Shown in pieces: positions 1 through 13,700 of a stretch of DNA of 64,000 bases. The notes beneath the pieces were generated by a model. That model ran no database searches. It worked only from the letters and a program-made list of their open reading frames with translations, and was not told the DNA's origin. Source of the stretch: Micractinium sp. NFX-FRZ (taxonomy: Eukaryota > Chlorophyta > Trebouxiophyceae > Chlorellales > Chlorellaceae); NCBI GenBank assembly GCA_029339195.1, contig JAPTJF010000042.1, positions 73,293 to 137,292 on the forward strand, written 5' to 3'. The position numbers and the translations under genes are program-made. Each line of letters starts with the position of its first letter. Position 1 is the stretch's first letter.

Positions 1-16
1 AGGGCAACGCGCTCAC

Positions 17-3000
17 CTCGCCGGCCGGACACGCGCGGCAGTTTGCGTCACCGGTTGCAGAGTACGTGCCGGCGGGGCTGCATGTCAGACAGGGGTCAGG
101 CACATGGGGCGGGCTTTCAGCCACAAGATGCAAGGGGTCCTTGCTGCTCTCCTGCTGTCAGCGCAGAGCACGTGCGGGCAGGCAGGCGGCCCGTGGAGTA
201 GGCAGGCGAGCGAGCGGGCAGGCACAGGCAGGCAGGCAGGCAGGCCAGCAGGCTAGCGGGGCAGGCGGCAGGGCGCACCAGGACTGGCAGGTTGTGGTGG
301 AGGCGTCGGTGTAGTTCCGCCAGCTGCCGGCGGGGCACTGGACGCACGCCTGTGAGGCGGAGTCGTACTGGAAGCTATAGTCCTGGTCTGCAGCGTGGGC
401 ACAGCAGGCACAGCGGGCACAGCAGGGTGGAACTGGTCAGCGAAGGGCCCAAAGTCAGAACCCTGCACACAGGGGCGCCGCAGGCCCCGCACCAAATGTG
501 TCCCTTCCCTCGCCCCCGTCCGCCCTCCTTCCCTTGCTCCCTCGCTCCCTCCCTCGCCCGCTCCTCACCCGATGTACAGAGCGTGTCGACCTTGACCACG
601 TCGCACTGCTGCGCGGCGGCATACGTGGTGTAGTCGCCCCCAGAGGGGCACACGGTGCAGGCGCCGCCCAGCCCCAGCACTCCGTTGAATGTGTCTGCCG
701 GGGGACGGGGGGCAGGTGGGCAGAGGAGTCGGGGTGAGACAAAGGCGGCACGGCTGTGAAGAGCTTGTAGGGCACGCTTTGGCCAGCAGCAGCAGCAGCA
801 GCAGCAGCGGTGGTGCAGCTGTGCAGGCCCCCAGCCAGCCTACGCGCCGCTTCCCTCCCCAGGCAGGCACAGCCAGGCCCCCTCACTTGGTTCACACGCA
901 GTCCTCAGGTTGCCAGAGCAGGTGTAGCCCACGGGGCAGGCGGGACACTGCTCGCTGGCATCCTTGTAGGAGCCGGCTGGGCAGTCGGTGTCCGTGTCGG
1001 AGACGCCCACCAGCTGGCCTCCCACCACATCGAGGCTGGCATAACAGATCTGCAGCGCATTGGGGGCACAGCCGCGGGTGGGCAAGGGGCTGCAGTCAGG
1101 CCTTGCAAGCACACTGGAAGCTGCAAGCAGCACACTGCCCCCTCTTTGCCAGCCTGATGCGGCTGTTCTCAAGGCGCACCCACCACGGGGGTCCAGAGTC
1201 GGGCAGGCCGCCTTTGGTGTTGGGGTGTCGCTCCCCCTCCTAGCAACCAACACACAACCTCCCCCTCTGGCATGCATTCCAAGGCACACTCGCCAGCCGC
1301 CCCGCAGCCCAGACTATTGCCCCCATGTGCTATTTTATAGCTATTTTAGAGGGGATTGCACACTCACCACTGGGTCTGTTTCGGGCAGGTCTTTGATGAT
1401 GGGCTGCTCCCCCTCCTGTGGGTCCACTGTGGCGGCAAAGAACTCCATGGTCAGGGAGGTGCCCCCCAGGGACGTGTCGGGGTCCACAGCCAGCATGAGG
1501 GACCTGCCAGGGGAGGGATAGGAGGGGGTGGGGAGGGGAGGGGAGGGGAGAGGAGATGGTATCACAGCTGTAGCTGTCTTTCTACTGTTCGTCTCAGGCA
1601 TGCAAAGGGTGGCCCGCACAAAGGTTAGGATCGAACGTGCGACCTTCTTCTCTTTGAATGGAGCAGCAGCCAGCGCAGCAGCCCGCCCTGCCTCACTTTG
1701 TGACGTTGGCCATGCTGAAGAGGGAGCGTATCCTAAAGGAGTTGGTGGCAGCATCCTTCATGTAGTAGCCGGTCATCTGGATGGCGCCATAGGGGTGCAC
1801 CGTTGGGTCGTAGGCGGGGGTGCCGGGGGCGGTGCGAGCGTCGGTGGGGTCGGCGCAGGATGGGTCGGTGATGGGGGAGATCTGGATGGAGCAGTCCTGC
1901 GGGGCGGTCGGCGGGGGTGGAGGGCGGCGGGGAAGCGGCCGGGTTGAGACGGTGGGCGTACGAGTGAGGGTGGTGGTGGCAAGAAGGCTGCAGCGCATGC
2001 ACGGGCGGATGTTGCAGTGGACGGAGAGAGCGCGGCGCCCCCGCTGCCAGCCGCGCCTTACCCCTGCCACGGTGAAGGCCAGCTGCAGGGTGGGGGCGGC
2101 CGTCTTCCAGGAAGCACACTTGGTGAAGGCCTTGAGCTCGTAGTCGGTGGTGGCATCCAGGCCGCAGTCGGGCATCTGGTTGACCGACACAATGTGGGTG
2201 CCTGCAGCACAGCGCAGCACAGCACAGCACAGCAGGCAGGTGGCGTGAGGGCACCGTGTGGAGAGCTCAGCTGCAGCAGCGTGCCGAGCGCATCAACCCA
2301 GCGCATGTTGTCTGCTCGCAATGCTGGCCAGGGCCCCGGCCCGGGTCCCGCTGTGTGTTCACCTGGGGAGGACAGCCCGCCGGGGCAGACGCCGGCGAGG
2401 CACTCTTGGGGCACGCCCTGTATGCAGCGCAGGCAGGCTGTGGCTCCCGGGATCCAGGCAGAAGAATCTTGCGGGCTGCAGCAGCAGCGAGGCAGCACAA
2501 CGAGCGACATGAGGCAGAGTGGGAGGGCGCAGGGCGGCGGCGGCGCGGGGGCAAGGGCACTTGCATGCCCCGGCTCCTGCGTGCATCTGCCCTTCACCCG
2601 CAATGCCCCTAGCGCTCCCTGCAGCTTGCTCACCACTGCTGGCACTCCTTGGCTCCCGTGACATCGTTGTAGGTGCCGGTGGGGCAGGGGCGGCAGTTGG
2701 AGGAGCCAGCCGCCGAGTAGGTCCCCGCCGGGCACGGCTGGCAGCCCTGGCCGATGGTTGAGAACTGGCCCGCGGGGCAGGTGGTGCAGCCGTAGCCGTC
2801 GCCGGTGGTGCCCGCGGGGCACAGCGCGCACAGCTTGAAAGCGGTGGAGGGGTCCCGCCCCATCATGATGCCGTACGTGTCGGGATCGCAGGGCTGCCAA
2901 ATGCTGGAGTTGTCAATGCAGCGGGTGTCGGCGTTGTAGAGGGGGTTGGGGTGGGTGAGGTCGCTGCACCCGGTGAGCGTCACAATGTCGGCGCCAATGT

Positions 3001-4606
3001 CTTGCACCAAGTCCGTGTTGCCGAACGTGGACTGCACGGAAGGGCAACAGAGGGTCCATCCAGGTGAGGGGAGGGAAGCGCGTAAGAGGCATGAGCACGA
3101 GCAGGCAGCGGGCTGGCGGCAGCAGCTGGGGCCACCTGTACTGTACGAGGGAGCGAGGGGAAAGCTAGGCGGCTCCCGCGGCCTAGTCCCCCACGCTGCT
3201 GCTGCCCGTATGCTGCCCACATGCTGTCTGCTGCCGCCGCCACCACGGCCTGCCCCCTGGCTTGCTCCCGGCCGCCCGCCTGCCATCAGCCTCGCCCCTC
3301 CTGCGCTCTGGCCTGAGACGCCCATGCAGCCGCCACCTACCGCGCCCTGCCCTTCCACCAGTATTGTGCTAAACAACCCACCTCGGTGATGGCATAGATC
3401 AGGTTGGGTGCGTTCCAGCGTTTGACCATCAGCCTGCCCTGCTGGAAGTCCAGGTCTGGCACAATCACCTCCCGGTTGTACTCCCCATACTGGTCAAACC
3501 CGTAGGAGAAGCCCTCCAGGGAGCGGATGATGGCGTACCGCACCGCCTCCAGCTTGTCGTTGGCGCCGCTCTGCGCCTGCAGCGCAGCCAGGCAAGAGGG
3601 GGACGGGGTGTGTCACATGACCGGCCCGTTGGCGCTGCCCTGCGCTTACAAGCGCCTGGGGAGGCGCCCATGGCGCCTTGCATCTGCACCAACCGTGCTA
3701 CACAACCCCTCGACACGCAGGGCTCCAGGGCACAAGCAGAAGAGCCGCGCGCATTGTCAGCCCACGCATAGAGTGGCTGGTCGCATGTTGCACCGCACCT
3801 GCACCGGCGTGCCCGCCCCAGAGGGGCACTCCAGCCACTGGCTGTACATCTTTGAGTCATCCCCAGAAAAGATGCCTTCCACGTAGATGCCGCCGCCCGT
3901 GAGCGGCGTCAGCGTGACCTGAAGGGCGGGCAGGCAGGCAGGCAGGCAGAGACGGGCGGGCGGTCGGGCGGGTGAGGAGGCCCGCTCATGTTCACAGGCG
4001 CTTGCCGGCAAACGTGTTCCGCCCCGCGTGCCCGGCTGCGCCTGCTCTCGCCCCCACCGGCTGCACCCGTGCACAGCGCGGCGCTGCCACATGCCCGCAC
4101 GGCCCTGCTCAGCAGCCTGCTGGGCGCTGCCGGCGGGCTGCTCGCGCATGTTGCGAGGGGTGGCATGCACGGCGTGCACGCACCGCGCATGTGGCCGACA
4201 GGTCCAGGCGTATGCTGGTCAGGCACTTTGCAATGGGGTCAGTGGACCCCAGAGGCGCCACGAAGTCAAGCTTCATGTAACCTGCCGGAGTGAAGTGGAG
4301 TGGAGTGGTGGTGTTGGTGGGGGTGCGGCGGAGGGCCGCCCAGCCTTGGCAGGTGGGGTACGGTACGTGGCGGCAAGCGCGCGTGCAGCCCCCGCCAGCC
4401 ATGCTGCCCCCGTGTGCGTTGGTAGCAGCCCCAGGTTGCAGGCGCCGAGGTGGTAAGGGCCCCTGCTGCCCGCAGTGCTGGCGAGACGTGACGGGCGGCA
4501 GCGGCAGCGGCCACTCACTCTCTGTGCACGAGAGCTGAGCGGCGGCGACCGCCGCCACGGCCAGCAAGCATGCGGCCCAGGCGGCGGCGCGCCGCAGCGC
4601 GCACAT
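17..4606 (-). CDS. Secreted Cys-rich ephrin-receptor-like (GCC2/GCC3-type) repeat protein, paralogue A, 3' end outside window
   Basis: Spliced minus-strand gene, 13 exons visible: 4606-4519, 4281-4184, 3918-3799, 3576-3382, 3031-2634, 2475-2363, 2201-2062, 1896-1697, 1503-1368, 1049-887, 694-569, 387-279, 77-17. All phases agree, giving 649 aa in the window. The last visible exon ends at a GTGAGC donor, so the C-terminus lies beyond position 1. The N-terminus is a signal peptide (MCALRRAAAWAACLLAVAAV then AAAQ). An unrecognised N-terminal region follows (GYMKLDFVAPLG, YAIIRSLEGFSYG). From about residue 190 there are Cys modules of the form CPAGTYSAAGSSNCRPC, typical of ephrin-receptor-like GCC2_GCC3 domains. 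A block near exon 8 (DCSIQISPITDPSCADP) is almost identical in paralogue B. Role unknown; probably extracellular or cell-wall associated by inference. No membrane segment is seen in the visible part. Confidence 0.85.
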
Positions 4607-7600
4607 CCTGGTTGCCAAGGCTCTCTGCGGCACGGGGCAGACAGCAAACACGGCAGCGCGAGTGTGGCCGACCGGACAGACATGGACCGTCCTAGAGGGG
4701 CAGCCCACAGCCCCGTGTGCCAGCCAATTACTGCAGCTCCACTCGGCTGCTGCGTCCTTGCAGGCTGGTGGGGTGCCTTGGTGCGGCGCCCAGCTGGGGC
4801 ACACCATGATCCCCTCACCTGGCCCAGCTTCACCCGGCCGCCATGACGGCGGTATTCTCTTTATTCTCCAGGCTGAATGACAGCAGCGCCAGAAAGCAGG
4901 TTGCACTAGCGGGCGGGACTCGTGGAGACGGCTCGGACACCGTCTGGGCTACGGCGGGCGAGGTCACTTGGAGTACACAACTCTCCAGGCCACAGCAGCG
5001 TTGCGAGAATGCTCTCAGGCTTGCAGAGGTGCGTCCTGGGGCGACCTTCTCTCCGGGCACTCGTTGGCTTCCAATGTGGCCGCTCCGGAGGGCGGGCCGC
5101 GGTGTCACGACACAGCACCCCTGTGTCCACACGGCTCTAAAACTTGTTGGGAATGCATGGAAAGGGGCGGTGACGTCGAGTTGCGAGCATGGTCGGAGCG
5201 TACGACACCAGTCCTTCAATGGCCTCCCGGACAGCTTCCACTACCGCCCCGGCTGCAGGCATCCTGGGCCTGGGATGGCCGTGCCCTGCAAGCAGAGGGT
5301 GCCACCCCGCTGCTTTGCATGTACATGCTCTGTAGGCGGGGTGGTGAGCGACACAGGGAGGCGCCGGGGAGGCTGCCGGCGATGCCCCCGAGGAGTCCGT
5401 GGGCACCCGCCGCCAGCGTAGCTCCCAGCATCATTTCATGCCTGGCTGCTCACAGCACTCGCGCTGGTAGAGGCTCTGGATCAATGCCGCTTCTCAAGTG
5501 CTGCCAAAGCCTCCATCCTCCGCTGCCACTCCATTTCCATGCGCTGCCTGGGTGTGCGCACCCGCCTCTCCAGCCTGCAACCCAAGCGCACACGTGCGGA
5601 GCCCGTGCCTCGCAGCGGGTTTGGCTGTCCGTGCCACATCATCGAGACCTCTGCTGTGAACCTTTGACTTTTGAAAAAGGGCCCTGTGCCTTCTGCGGTG
5701 ACCCGCATGCTGCCATCGGTTTTGGTGGGCGGCCAAGCGCCCGCCACAGGTGCCCACCATGCCGCGCGTGGCACAAGATTAATCCAGCAGCAGCGGTGTG
5801 ATAGCGGTGCTGCGCAGTGTCAGCCTGTTTTTAGGCAAGTCTGGCGCCGAGCTGCTAGCTTGCGGGATGTTATCGAGCAATCCTGTTGCCAAGTGCCCGA
5901 GGCGCAGGCAGGTCTTCCCAAGAGAGTGGGCGCTGTGAGAGGGGCTGCCCCGCGCAGACCGGCAGGGTCTGCGTCGGCGCCAGGGTGCCGCCGGCGGTCG
6001 GGCTGGGTGCGATTGGTGGGCCAGGCAGGTTTGCTTGGTGCACGCCCCCCTGGCAGAAGCCCGGAGCAATGCGCTCGCTGAAGCATTTCAACTGCTGGAA
6101 GGAGCAGCTGGACTTTTCTGGTACAAGGACCCAGTCTCCAGGTACGGAGGACGGGTCGTGCCTGGACGTTTTCGCCCCCTTAGCACTATCACTGACTTTC
6201 AGTTCGAAGCCGGGACGCGCGCGCGCTAAAGGATGCGGGAGGTGGGGAATTGGTGGGGGGAGGAGCGCACCTCCGCTCCGGTCAGGTAACTGTGTGTGCC
6301 TGCTTGGAATTGCTCCGGATAGGTCACCGGCATGGGTCACCGGCATGAGCCTCACGGGCTCCCATGAAGCATCCTTAGCTCCTATTTTTATTCGCATTGG
6401 ACGGCCAGTCTTCCTCCCCGACTTCAAGGCCCGTCCCACATACGAAGGGGGCCGCCCATAGCACCTGCCACGGGTGCTGCACGGGTGGAAGCTATGTCAT
6501 CGGTCCCGTCACTGTGCTGCCAGCGTGCGCCGCCACCGCCCTGCTCCAACCATTGCAGGCTTCAACGTCATACATCTCACTATGGAAGCTGAAGGTGACC
6601 GAGGCCGTGTGGTGAAAGCTCATGCCTGGCAGCTGCCTTGCCGCCGGGTACCGCGCTCACATCCACACATTTTGTACACGTCGCCAAAGCAAGTACAAGT
6701 GCCCCCCGTGCCCTGCTGGCTCGCTCGGCTTTCATGTGTCCTTACCTGCTTGATTGACTGAGCCAGCATCCACAGGGTTCGACTCATGTCTCCCCCATGT
6801 CCCGCCCCCTGTGTCCCGGACAGTGCCAGCCCACCCTGCCGCCATCCTCTCCACCCCTTGCTGCCGTCCTTCAGTCACACGAAGCTTCTCCATACCTTTG
6901 CCATGCACTGGGAGCAGACATCAGGCGCATTCGCCCCTGGAGTTTGGCCCCTGTGCGTGCGTGCCTTTGGCCGCGTTCACATGTGGTGCGGCCCAGGGAG
7001 AGATGGCCGACGGCGCTAGAAGTGTGTGTGGCTAAGGTTCCGCTGCACAATACCGGTGGGTGTGGAACGTAGGAGGACGGCCTAAGCTGGGCTGCCTAGA
7101 GCAGGGGCGGGATGCCTGGAACGGGAACAAGAGAGCAAGGCGTCATGCGGAGCGGTCACGAGGGGAGAGCAGGGAGGCAATTGTCAGAAGGGTGTAGGCG
7201 CAGTGAGGGCGGGGAAGCACGAGGCAGCGGGGGGGAGGAGGAGGGGTGTGGCGTCAGACAATGTTGGCGGAGGGCTGCACAAACATCCCGGCATTGGGAC
7301 AAGGGGGGGAGAGAGAGGGGGAGAGGAAGAAGGAGGCAGAGAGGCAAGGGAGCTAACTGGGGGGATTGTTGGCATATGAACAGGTGCGCCCACTGCGTGG
7401 TGCTTAGTACAGGCAGAGGCCCGAGGGCTCCTTGGTGCGGCATGGTGGCAATTTGCACACGGACCGCCCGCCACTGCTCTCCTGCAGCAACGTGTGGCTG
7501 CAGCAGAGCGGCAGGCCCGCCCTGCCAGCAGCAAGCGCTGGCGAGAGTAGCAGGTGGCCCCTGCCTTCTGCTAAGTCGTGCACGGTGGTGGTGGTGGGGA

Positions 7601-7722
7601 GGGCGCTGACCACCCAGCCATCTCTTAATAACAAAAAGCGAGTTGCTGTCAAAGGCACAGCGTGCAGCGGCGCCATGCAACGCAGCTAAGCTTCATGCGC
7701 AGCCAGCAGGCTTGTAGCGTCC
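4607..7722. other. Intergenic stretch between the two Cys-rich paralogues, no gene recognised
   Basis: About 3.1 kb between the start codon of paralogue A and the stop codon of paralogue B. Short open frames exist on both strands, but none resembles a known family or splices into a longer consistent frame. It should contain the promoter of paralogue A (near 4607-5000) and the 3' UTR of paralogue B (below 7723). I see no tRNA, transposon ends or long repeats. A small unrecognised gene or a non-coding RNA cannot be excluded. Confidence 0.5.
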
Positions 7723-10700
7723 TCAGCTCAAGCGGTGGCGGTACGCTGCGGCTGGCTGGCACTTTGACTGCCCCGTCAGGCCGCGAGTCTCGGTCCCAGG
7801 CGGGCTGCAGCACAGCGCAGCACAGCACGGGGACAGGGGCGTGGTGGGGGCGGGGCAGGGGCAGCGGATGAGCTGAGCTGGATTCTTCAAAAAGGGAGGC
7901 TGGCACTGCACAGATGCACGCACGTGGCGCAGTGCCAGGCGGCATCCCAGCCGCACCGGCATCCTCCTTCCTCGAAAGGCACAGGCAGCAAGCATAGTGC
8001 GCATGCAGCGTGGGGCGAGGTGGGCCGTGGCCATCCCCAGGCAGCTTCCCTCGGGGCGTCTGCCTCAGACTGTTTGAGGATCTTTGAGACACTCACCATG
8101 AGTGACAGGCAGTCACAGCGTGAGGTTCGTGTGAGGACCCGCCGCCTGGGCTGAAGGTGTTGATGGGGCTGCGGCATTGAATTGGGGAGGCACAAGTTTG
8201 TGACAAGTTTGTGTTCCAGCTTGAAGAAGAAGCAGAATATGCCCTTGGGCGTGGGTTGAGGAAACCAGTGAAGGTGTGGGCTCCCTATTGGGGGCTCCCT
8301 CCGCTGGCTACCGCTGTTCTAGCTTGACACGGAACTCGGCACAGGAGAGAGAGCGCCTGGAATGCATGCGGCCGTTGCATTCACAAAGATCGGGCGCTTC
8401 CACACCAGGGTGCAGGAGGCGCGCATGCTCACAGGCAGGGGCAGGCCGGCCCTCCCTGCACCCATTGCCAGCCACCCCCACTCGCCCTTCCCTGCCCACC
8501 CCACTCACCAAGGGGTGCACAGCCGCATGCCCTCCTTGTTGCTAAAGGTGCCGCGAGGGCAGGGCCCTATGCTCCTGCAATGGTGGCAACCAGGGCAGCC
8601 GCCAAGCGAGCGTTCGGGAGAGCGGCAGGCGAGGGCAGTGAGGGCTTGGCCTGCCCATGCTGGCCGCCACCCTGGCTGCTGCATGTGCATGTGCATGTGC
8701 CTGCAAGCCCATGCAATGGGTGAGCCCAGCACAGCAAAAATCCACAGCAGCGGTACAGCTGGACAGCGGGCACACCAGCGCCGGCAAGGACAGCTGGTGC
8801 TGCCGCTGCACGCCGGGTGCCGGGCCCACGCGCTGTGCACCCCACCTCACCTCATGCCGTTGGTGGGGCACTGGAAGCCCTTGGGGCAGTGGATGCAGCT
8901 CGCTGCACCAGAGTTCGGGGCGTAGGTGCCTGGCCGGCTGCAGCAGCGGTGAGGCAGGGGCAGGGCGGAAGGACTCAGATGCCCGGTGGATAGGCCGGGG
9001 ACTGGGGCAACGGCAGGCAAACCGGCCAGGGTGGCCCCAGCAGGCAGTTGCGAGGGTGGGAAGCAGCAGCAGGCGGGCACACTTTTTCACAGTGGCAGGC
9101 GTGCTGGCTTGCTGTCAAGCAGGCACACTGCATGCACCCTGTCTGCCGGTAATCCAATAATTGTCGTGCAATTCACCAGCTGCCCACGCCCGTCTGCTGG
9201 GGCATGTGCCTCAGACCAGCTCCCACCCATGCCACGCACCAGGGGCTGCATGCCGCAGAGCCGGCCTTAGCGGAAAACCCGGGCCGGCAGGGCAGGCAGG
9301 CCGAGGAGCGGCTGGCGGAGTAGGTGCCGGCAGGGCAGGTCTGCAGGCAGGGAGGCGGGCATGGGCGCCGCAATATTTTACTCACATACGACACACACTC
9401 GAGGGAGGGGGTCGGCATCCGGGAGAGGGGGCAGGCCCCCTGGCGCGAGGGGCAGCACAGGCAGGCAGGCAAGCAGATGGGGCTGCACAGGCAGGCGGGG
9501 ATGACAAGGAGCACAGCAACAGGTGGCAGCACGGTCCCCGCTCACCCCACACTGCGTTGCCCCGCGCGTGCTGGAGAACTGGCCGGCGGCGCAGGGTGCG
9601 CAGGTCTCCTGGGCGAAATCAGTGTTGAAGGTGCCCGGAGCGCTGCGCAACAGAAGGATTATAAAGAGGTGTGCAACCGAGTCTGTGAGATGAGCGCAGA
9701 CGAGATTGAGGAGCGAGGGGAAGCCTGGCGGGCATGCTGCGGTATTGTGTTTGTACAGAACAGGATGTTTCATCAACCTGTGCATCATCCTGTGTTTCAT
9801 CATCCTGTGCATCATCCTGTTTTGTGTGCGGCATCAACCCACCAGTGAGTCGACTTGATTGCACCAGTGACGTTGACATACTCGCCGGGCCTGGCGGGGA
9901 TGCAATTGGAGCCTGCAGGGGCAAGATAAGATAGATGCGCAGGAGGGGAGCAGGAGGGGAGCAGGCTGGGCAGAGCGCCGAGGTGGCATGTGCGGCCAGA
10001 AGCAATTGCAGTGCAGGCATGCCAGGCAACCCGCCTGCCCTGGCCAAGATGCTCGCATCTAGCCAGACGGCCAGACCCTCCACCTGCCGCAGGGCTTGCC
10101 TGCGTGCCTCCCCGGCTGCCCTCGGCCGCACCCCACCTTCTCTGGGGTTGTAGTATCCGATGGGGCACTTTGTGCACTCCACGTTGCCGTCGTTCAGCGT
10201 CTGCGTCCCCGCGGGGCAGTGCTTGCAGGAGGTGGCGCCCAGTGTGGGGCGGATCTGGTTGACGTAGCTGCAGGGGGGAAAGGAAGTGAGGAAGAAGGAA
10301 AGAAAGCAGACGTGTGAAAAATGAGACACATGTCGGTGCTGGGGTTGACACCCAGCATGGCGGGTTGCCTCGCAGGCACAATGAGGTGTGCGCACACAGC
10401 ACAGGCTTGCACAGCAGTACTGGGAGGGGCCAGAGGCAGCAGGTGCATTCCAACAAAGTGCCCCAACAGGCCTGCACGCCTGGCAGCCACGCTCACCAGG
10501 GGGCGCAGTTGTTGGCATCCGTTGTTGCGAGGGCCGCCCGTTGGGGGGTCATGAAGAAGCCGGGGCGGCTGCACAGGCAGGCGGGCGGGTGGGCGGGCGG
10601 GCAGGTGCATGCAAGGGTGGGTGCGTGGGTGGGTGGGCGCTGAAAGTTGAGTGCCGCCCGGTCGATGCGTGGCAGGTGGGGGCACACTGCAAGCCGCGCA

Positions 10701-13700
10701 GCGTGCCGACCACCCACCCGGCTGCCGCCGTCCATCTGCGCTGGCCTTGCACGCAGGCTGCGCCACTGAGCGGGAGCCCTGTTGCCCGGGTATGGCACAA
10801 CCTGCAGGCACTCCCCCCCTCACCACTGGGTGCAGTCAGCCTTGTCGCTGGGGCCGACCTCCTTGCCGGCGCCGCAGCGGTGGCAGGTGGCGCTGCAGCC
10901 CGAGGGGGCAGGGAGCAGTGGGGGGGTGGAGTGTGAAGTATGACCACTGGTCAGCAGACTGGTCAGCTTGCCTGCTGGCATGCAGGGCCGTGCATTTCAG
11001 GGCTGCAACAGCTCTGGGAGGAGGCAGCCATTCCAATATCCACAGTCCCCAGCACGCCCAGCGCTGCCCAGCACGCCCAGCTCTTAAATCTCACACTGCC
11101 CCCTCCCTCCCTGCCTCCCTCAAAGCGCCCCCAGCCTCACCTGACCACGGAGGCCTGGCGGAACGCGCCGTTGGGGCAGGCCTGGCACGCGGGCGTGAGC
11201 CCGCCAAACGTGAGCGGCACGGTGCCGGCGGGGCAGGGGATGCACTGGCTCATGCCCTTGCGCGGCGCGTAGGTGTGAGCCCACTGCCGCGCGCCGCCCC
11301 TGAGCCCCAGTTCGGCATCCAGGGCAGCGCACGACACGCATGCTTTGGGGTTGTTGTAGGGCACGCGCCGCCCGCGGAAGTCGTAGAATGAGACCTGGCC
11401 GGGGGGGCAGAGGTCGATGTGCACGTGGCTGTCGTCCTTGAGGCGGTAGCCTGCAGGGGGGGCAGGGTGTGGGAGAGGGTTTGTAAGTTAGGGGTCAGCA
11501 AGCAGCGGGCATGGCCGGGGCACGGCATGCGTTTCGGGCCAAGGTAGGGAATTTACATTTTGAGCAGGGTGGATGGGTGGGTGGGGTGAGGTGGAGTATG
11601 TGCAAAGTGAGGTGTGGGTGTGCGGCATGCCGGCTGGCTGGCTGGACTGCCAGCTGACATGCAGCCCCCACCCGCCACCATCTGCACCCTGTGCCGCAAG
11701 GTCTCCAGCCATATGCACAGGACACCGCCACGCCACCGCATGCAAGCATGCGCAGACAGCATAGCCGCCCGCACCTGCCGGGATGGGCTTGCACACGTTG
11801 TTCTCTGGGGTGGCGTCACCGGTGCGGTACGTGTCTGGCGGGCACAGCTCGCAGGCCTGGTCGGCAGCCGGCAGGAAGGTGCCCGGGGGGCTGCGGCAGG
11901 GGATCACGGGGTAGGGAAGCAGTGTCAGGAGGCTGTGACGGGAGCGGGGCGGGTCAAGGGTGGATGGCCTCACCACAGCACTGCCCCGACCGCTGAGCTG
12001 CTGGGTCACGCTGGCTGTGCTGTGTTCTGGCGCCATGACATGGCACGCTGTGCTGACTCCCCCTGGCGCGCCTGCGCAGGACTAGTGGGTAGTGACCCAC
12101 CGGCCTCTCTGCCACGCACCACCCTCTGCCTGCCTGTGCCCTACCCTCTGCCTGCCCTGCCCCTGTGACAGTAGCACCCACCAGGGGTGGTGGGTGTACT
12201 TCCCACTACTGGCACGGCACGGAGCCCACACCGGCAGCACCCCAAAACCTGACCCCAAGCCCTGCAGTGGGCAAGCACTCACCAGGGGCTGCAGTAGATG
12301 CTGCCCACGGAGGGGACGGCGGTCACGCTGGCACGCCCCGCCAGCAGCGGCATGCTGCCCTGGGGGCACACCACGCATCTGTTGCCGGTGACAGAGGTGC
12401 GGTCGCCCAAGCCCTCCAGGGGGCCAGACTGCGGGGCGGCAAGGGGCACGTGCTGTGTTGCGGACTCTACTAGTATCAACTACCACGCATGTGCAGCTGG
12501 ACGGTGACAGAGGTACAGTCCCTCCACCCCTGGAGCCCGGCAGGGTGGCATTTGGTGCCGTATCAGATGCAATGCCGTGCCATGCACGGTATACGACAGC
12601 GTGGCGAGTCGGCGGGCCAAGCTGGCGGGCACACCTCTCCGATGGGGCAGGGGGTGCAGCGGGTGTTTCCGGAGGCCGAGTAGTGACCCTTGGGGCTGCA
12701 GGGGCAGCAGGGGTGGGTTGGGTTAGAAGGGAGGGTGAAACCAGGGCAGAGAGTGGGTAGACAGGTTGGGGGCAGGCAGGGCAGAGGGCGAGGGTGCGGC
12801 ACGGGCTGGGCGGACAGCTGCCTGAAAAGTGCATGCCAGGGACGGGGGCGCCGCAGTACTGGCAGTGCACACACTGCACGGGCGGTACCGCCAGCCGCCC
12901 ACTCGCGCCGTGGGGAGGCAGGCTAGCAACACGACAAGTGGGAACATGGGCGCCGCCAGAGCTTGCAGCGGCACTTGTTTGGAAACAATACAAAGTGTGG
13001 AGGGAGTTCATCACAGGACAGGCTGGCTGTCCCACAAGAGCTTGGTGATGCCATGGGGGTGTCTGATCAACATCAGTGTCGAAAAACAAACAACAGTGAT
13101 CAGTGAAGCATTCAGCGCCTCACCACAGCTGGCAGGTGTATCTGGAGGTGTCGGAGTAGTCGCGCCAGGAGCCGGCGGGGCAGCGCTGGCAGGACTGGGA
13201 GGCGCGGTCGTACTGCAGGCTGAAGCGCTGGTCTGCACGGCAGGCACAGCGGGCACAGCGGGCACAGCAGGCGATGCGGGTGGGCCGTGCAGCAGGTGCG
13301 GCTGGCTGGCAGTTGCACCAAGGCAGCAGCTTAATGGAGTGGTCCGGGGGACGCACCCCACTTCTCGCAGCTTCCTGCTGGCTCCGTCACCCCTTCGCGT
13401 CCCCTCCCTAAGCTCACCGCTGTCGCACTTGACCTCCAGAGGCTTCCTGACCACGTCGCACTGCATGGCCCCGGGGTACGTGGTGAAGGCGCCGTCGGCG
13501 GGGCAGGTGGTGCACGGGCCGCCCAGCCCAAAGATGAGGTTGTAGCTGTCTGCGGGCAGGGAATAAACAGTATGTCAGGTTGGTGAATGACGTAATAGCA
13601 TACAAAGCGTGCCTCCCAGACCATCAAAGAGGTTGTAGCCGACTGCGGGCAGCACAAGAAAGTAGCAGAGCACATGTCAAAAGGCAGGGTTGGCGGGCCT

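Noticed and set aside
1621..1650. tRNA-like B box (GTTCGATCC on the minus strand) inside an intron of paralogue A
   Set aside because: No matching T-stem pairing, no A box at the right distance and no acceptor stem; a chance match in a GC-rich intron.
5671..6461. Overlapping open frames of 130-190 codons on both strands between the Cys-rich paralogues
   Set aside because: No family similarity, no splice partners and a composition explained by high GC; treated as non-coding.
9726..9843. CATCCTGTG-type short repeats that resemble a small CRISPR-like or satellite array
   Set aside because: Units of 10-12 bp without spacers, located in an intron of paralogue B; a simple tandem repeat.
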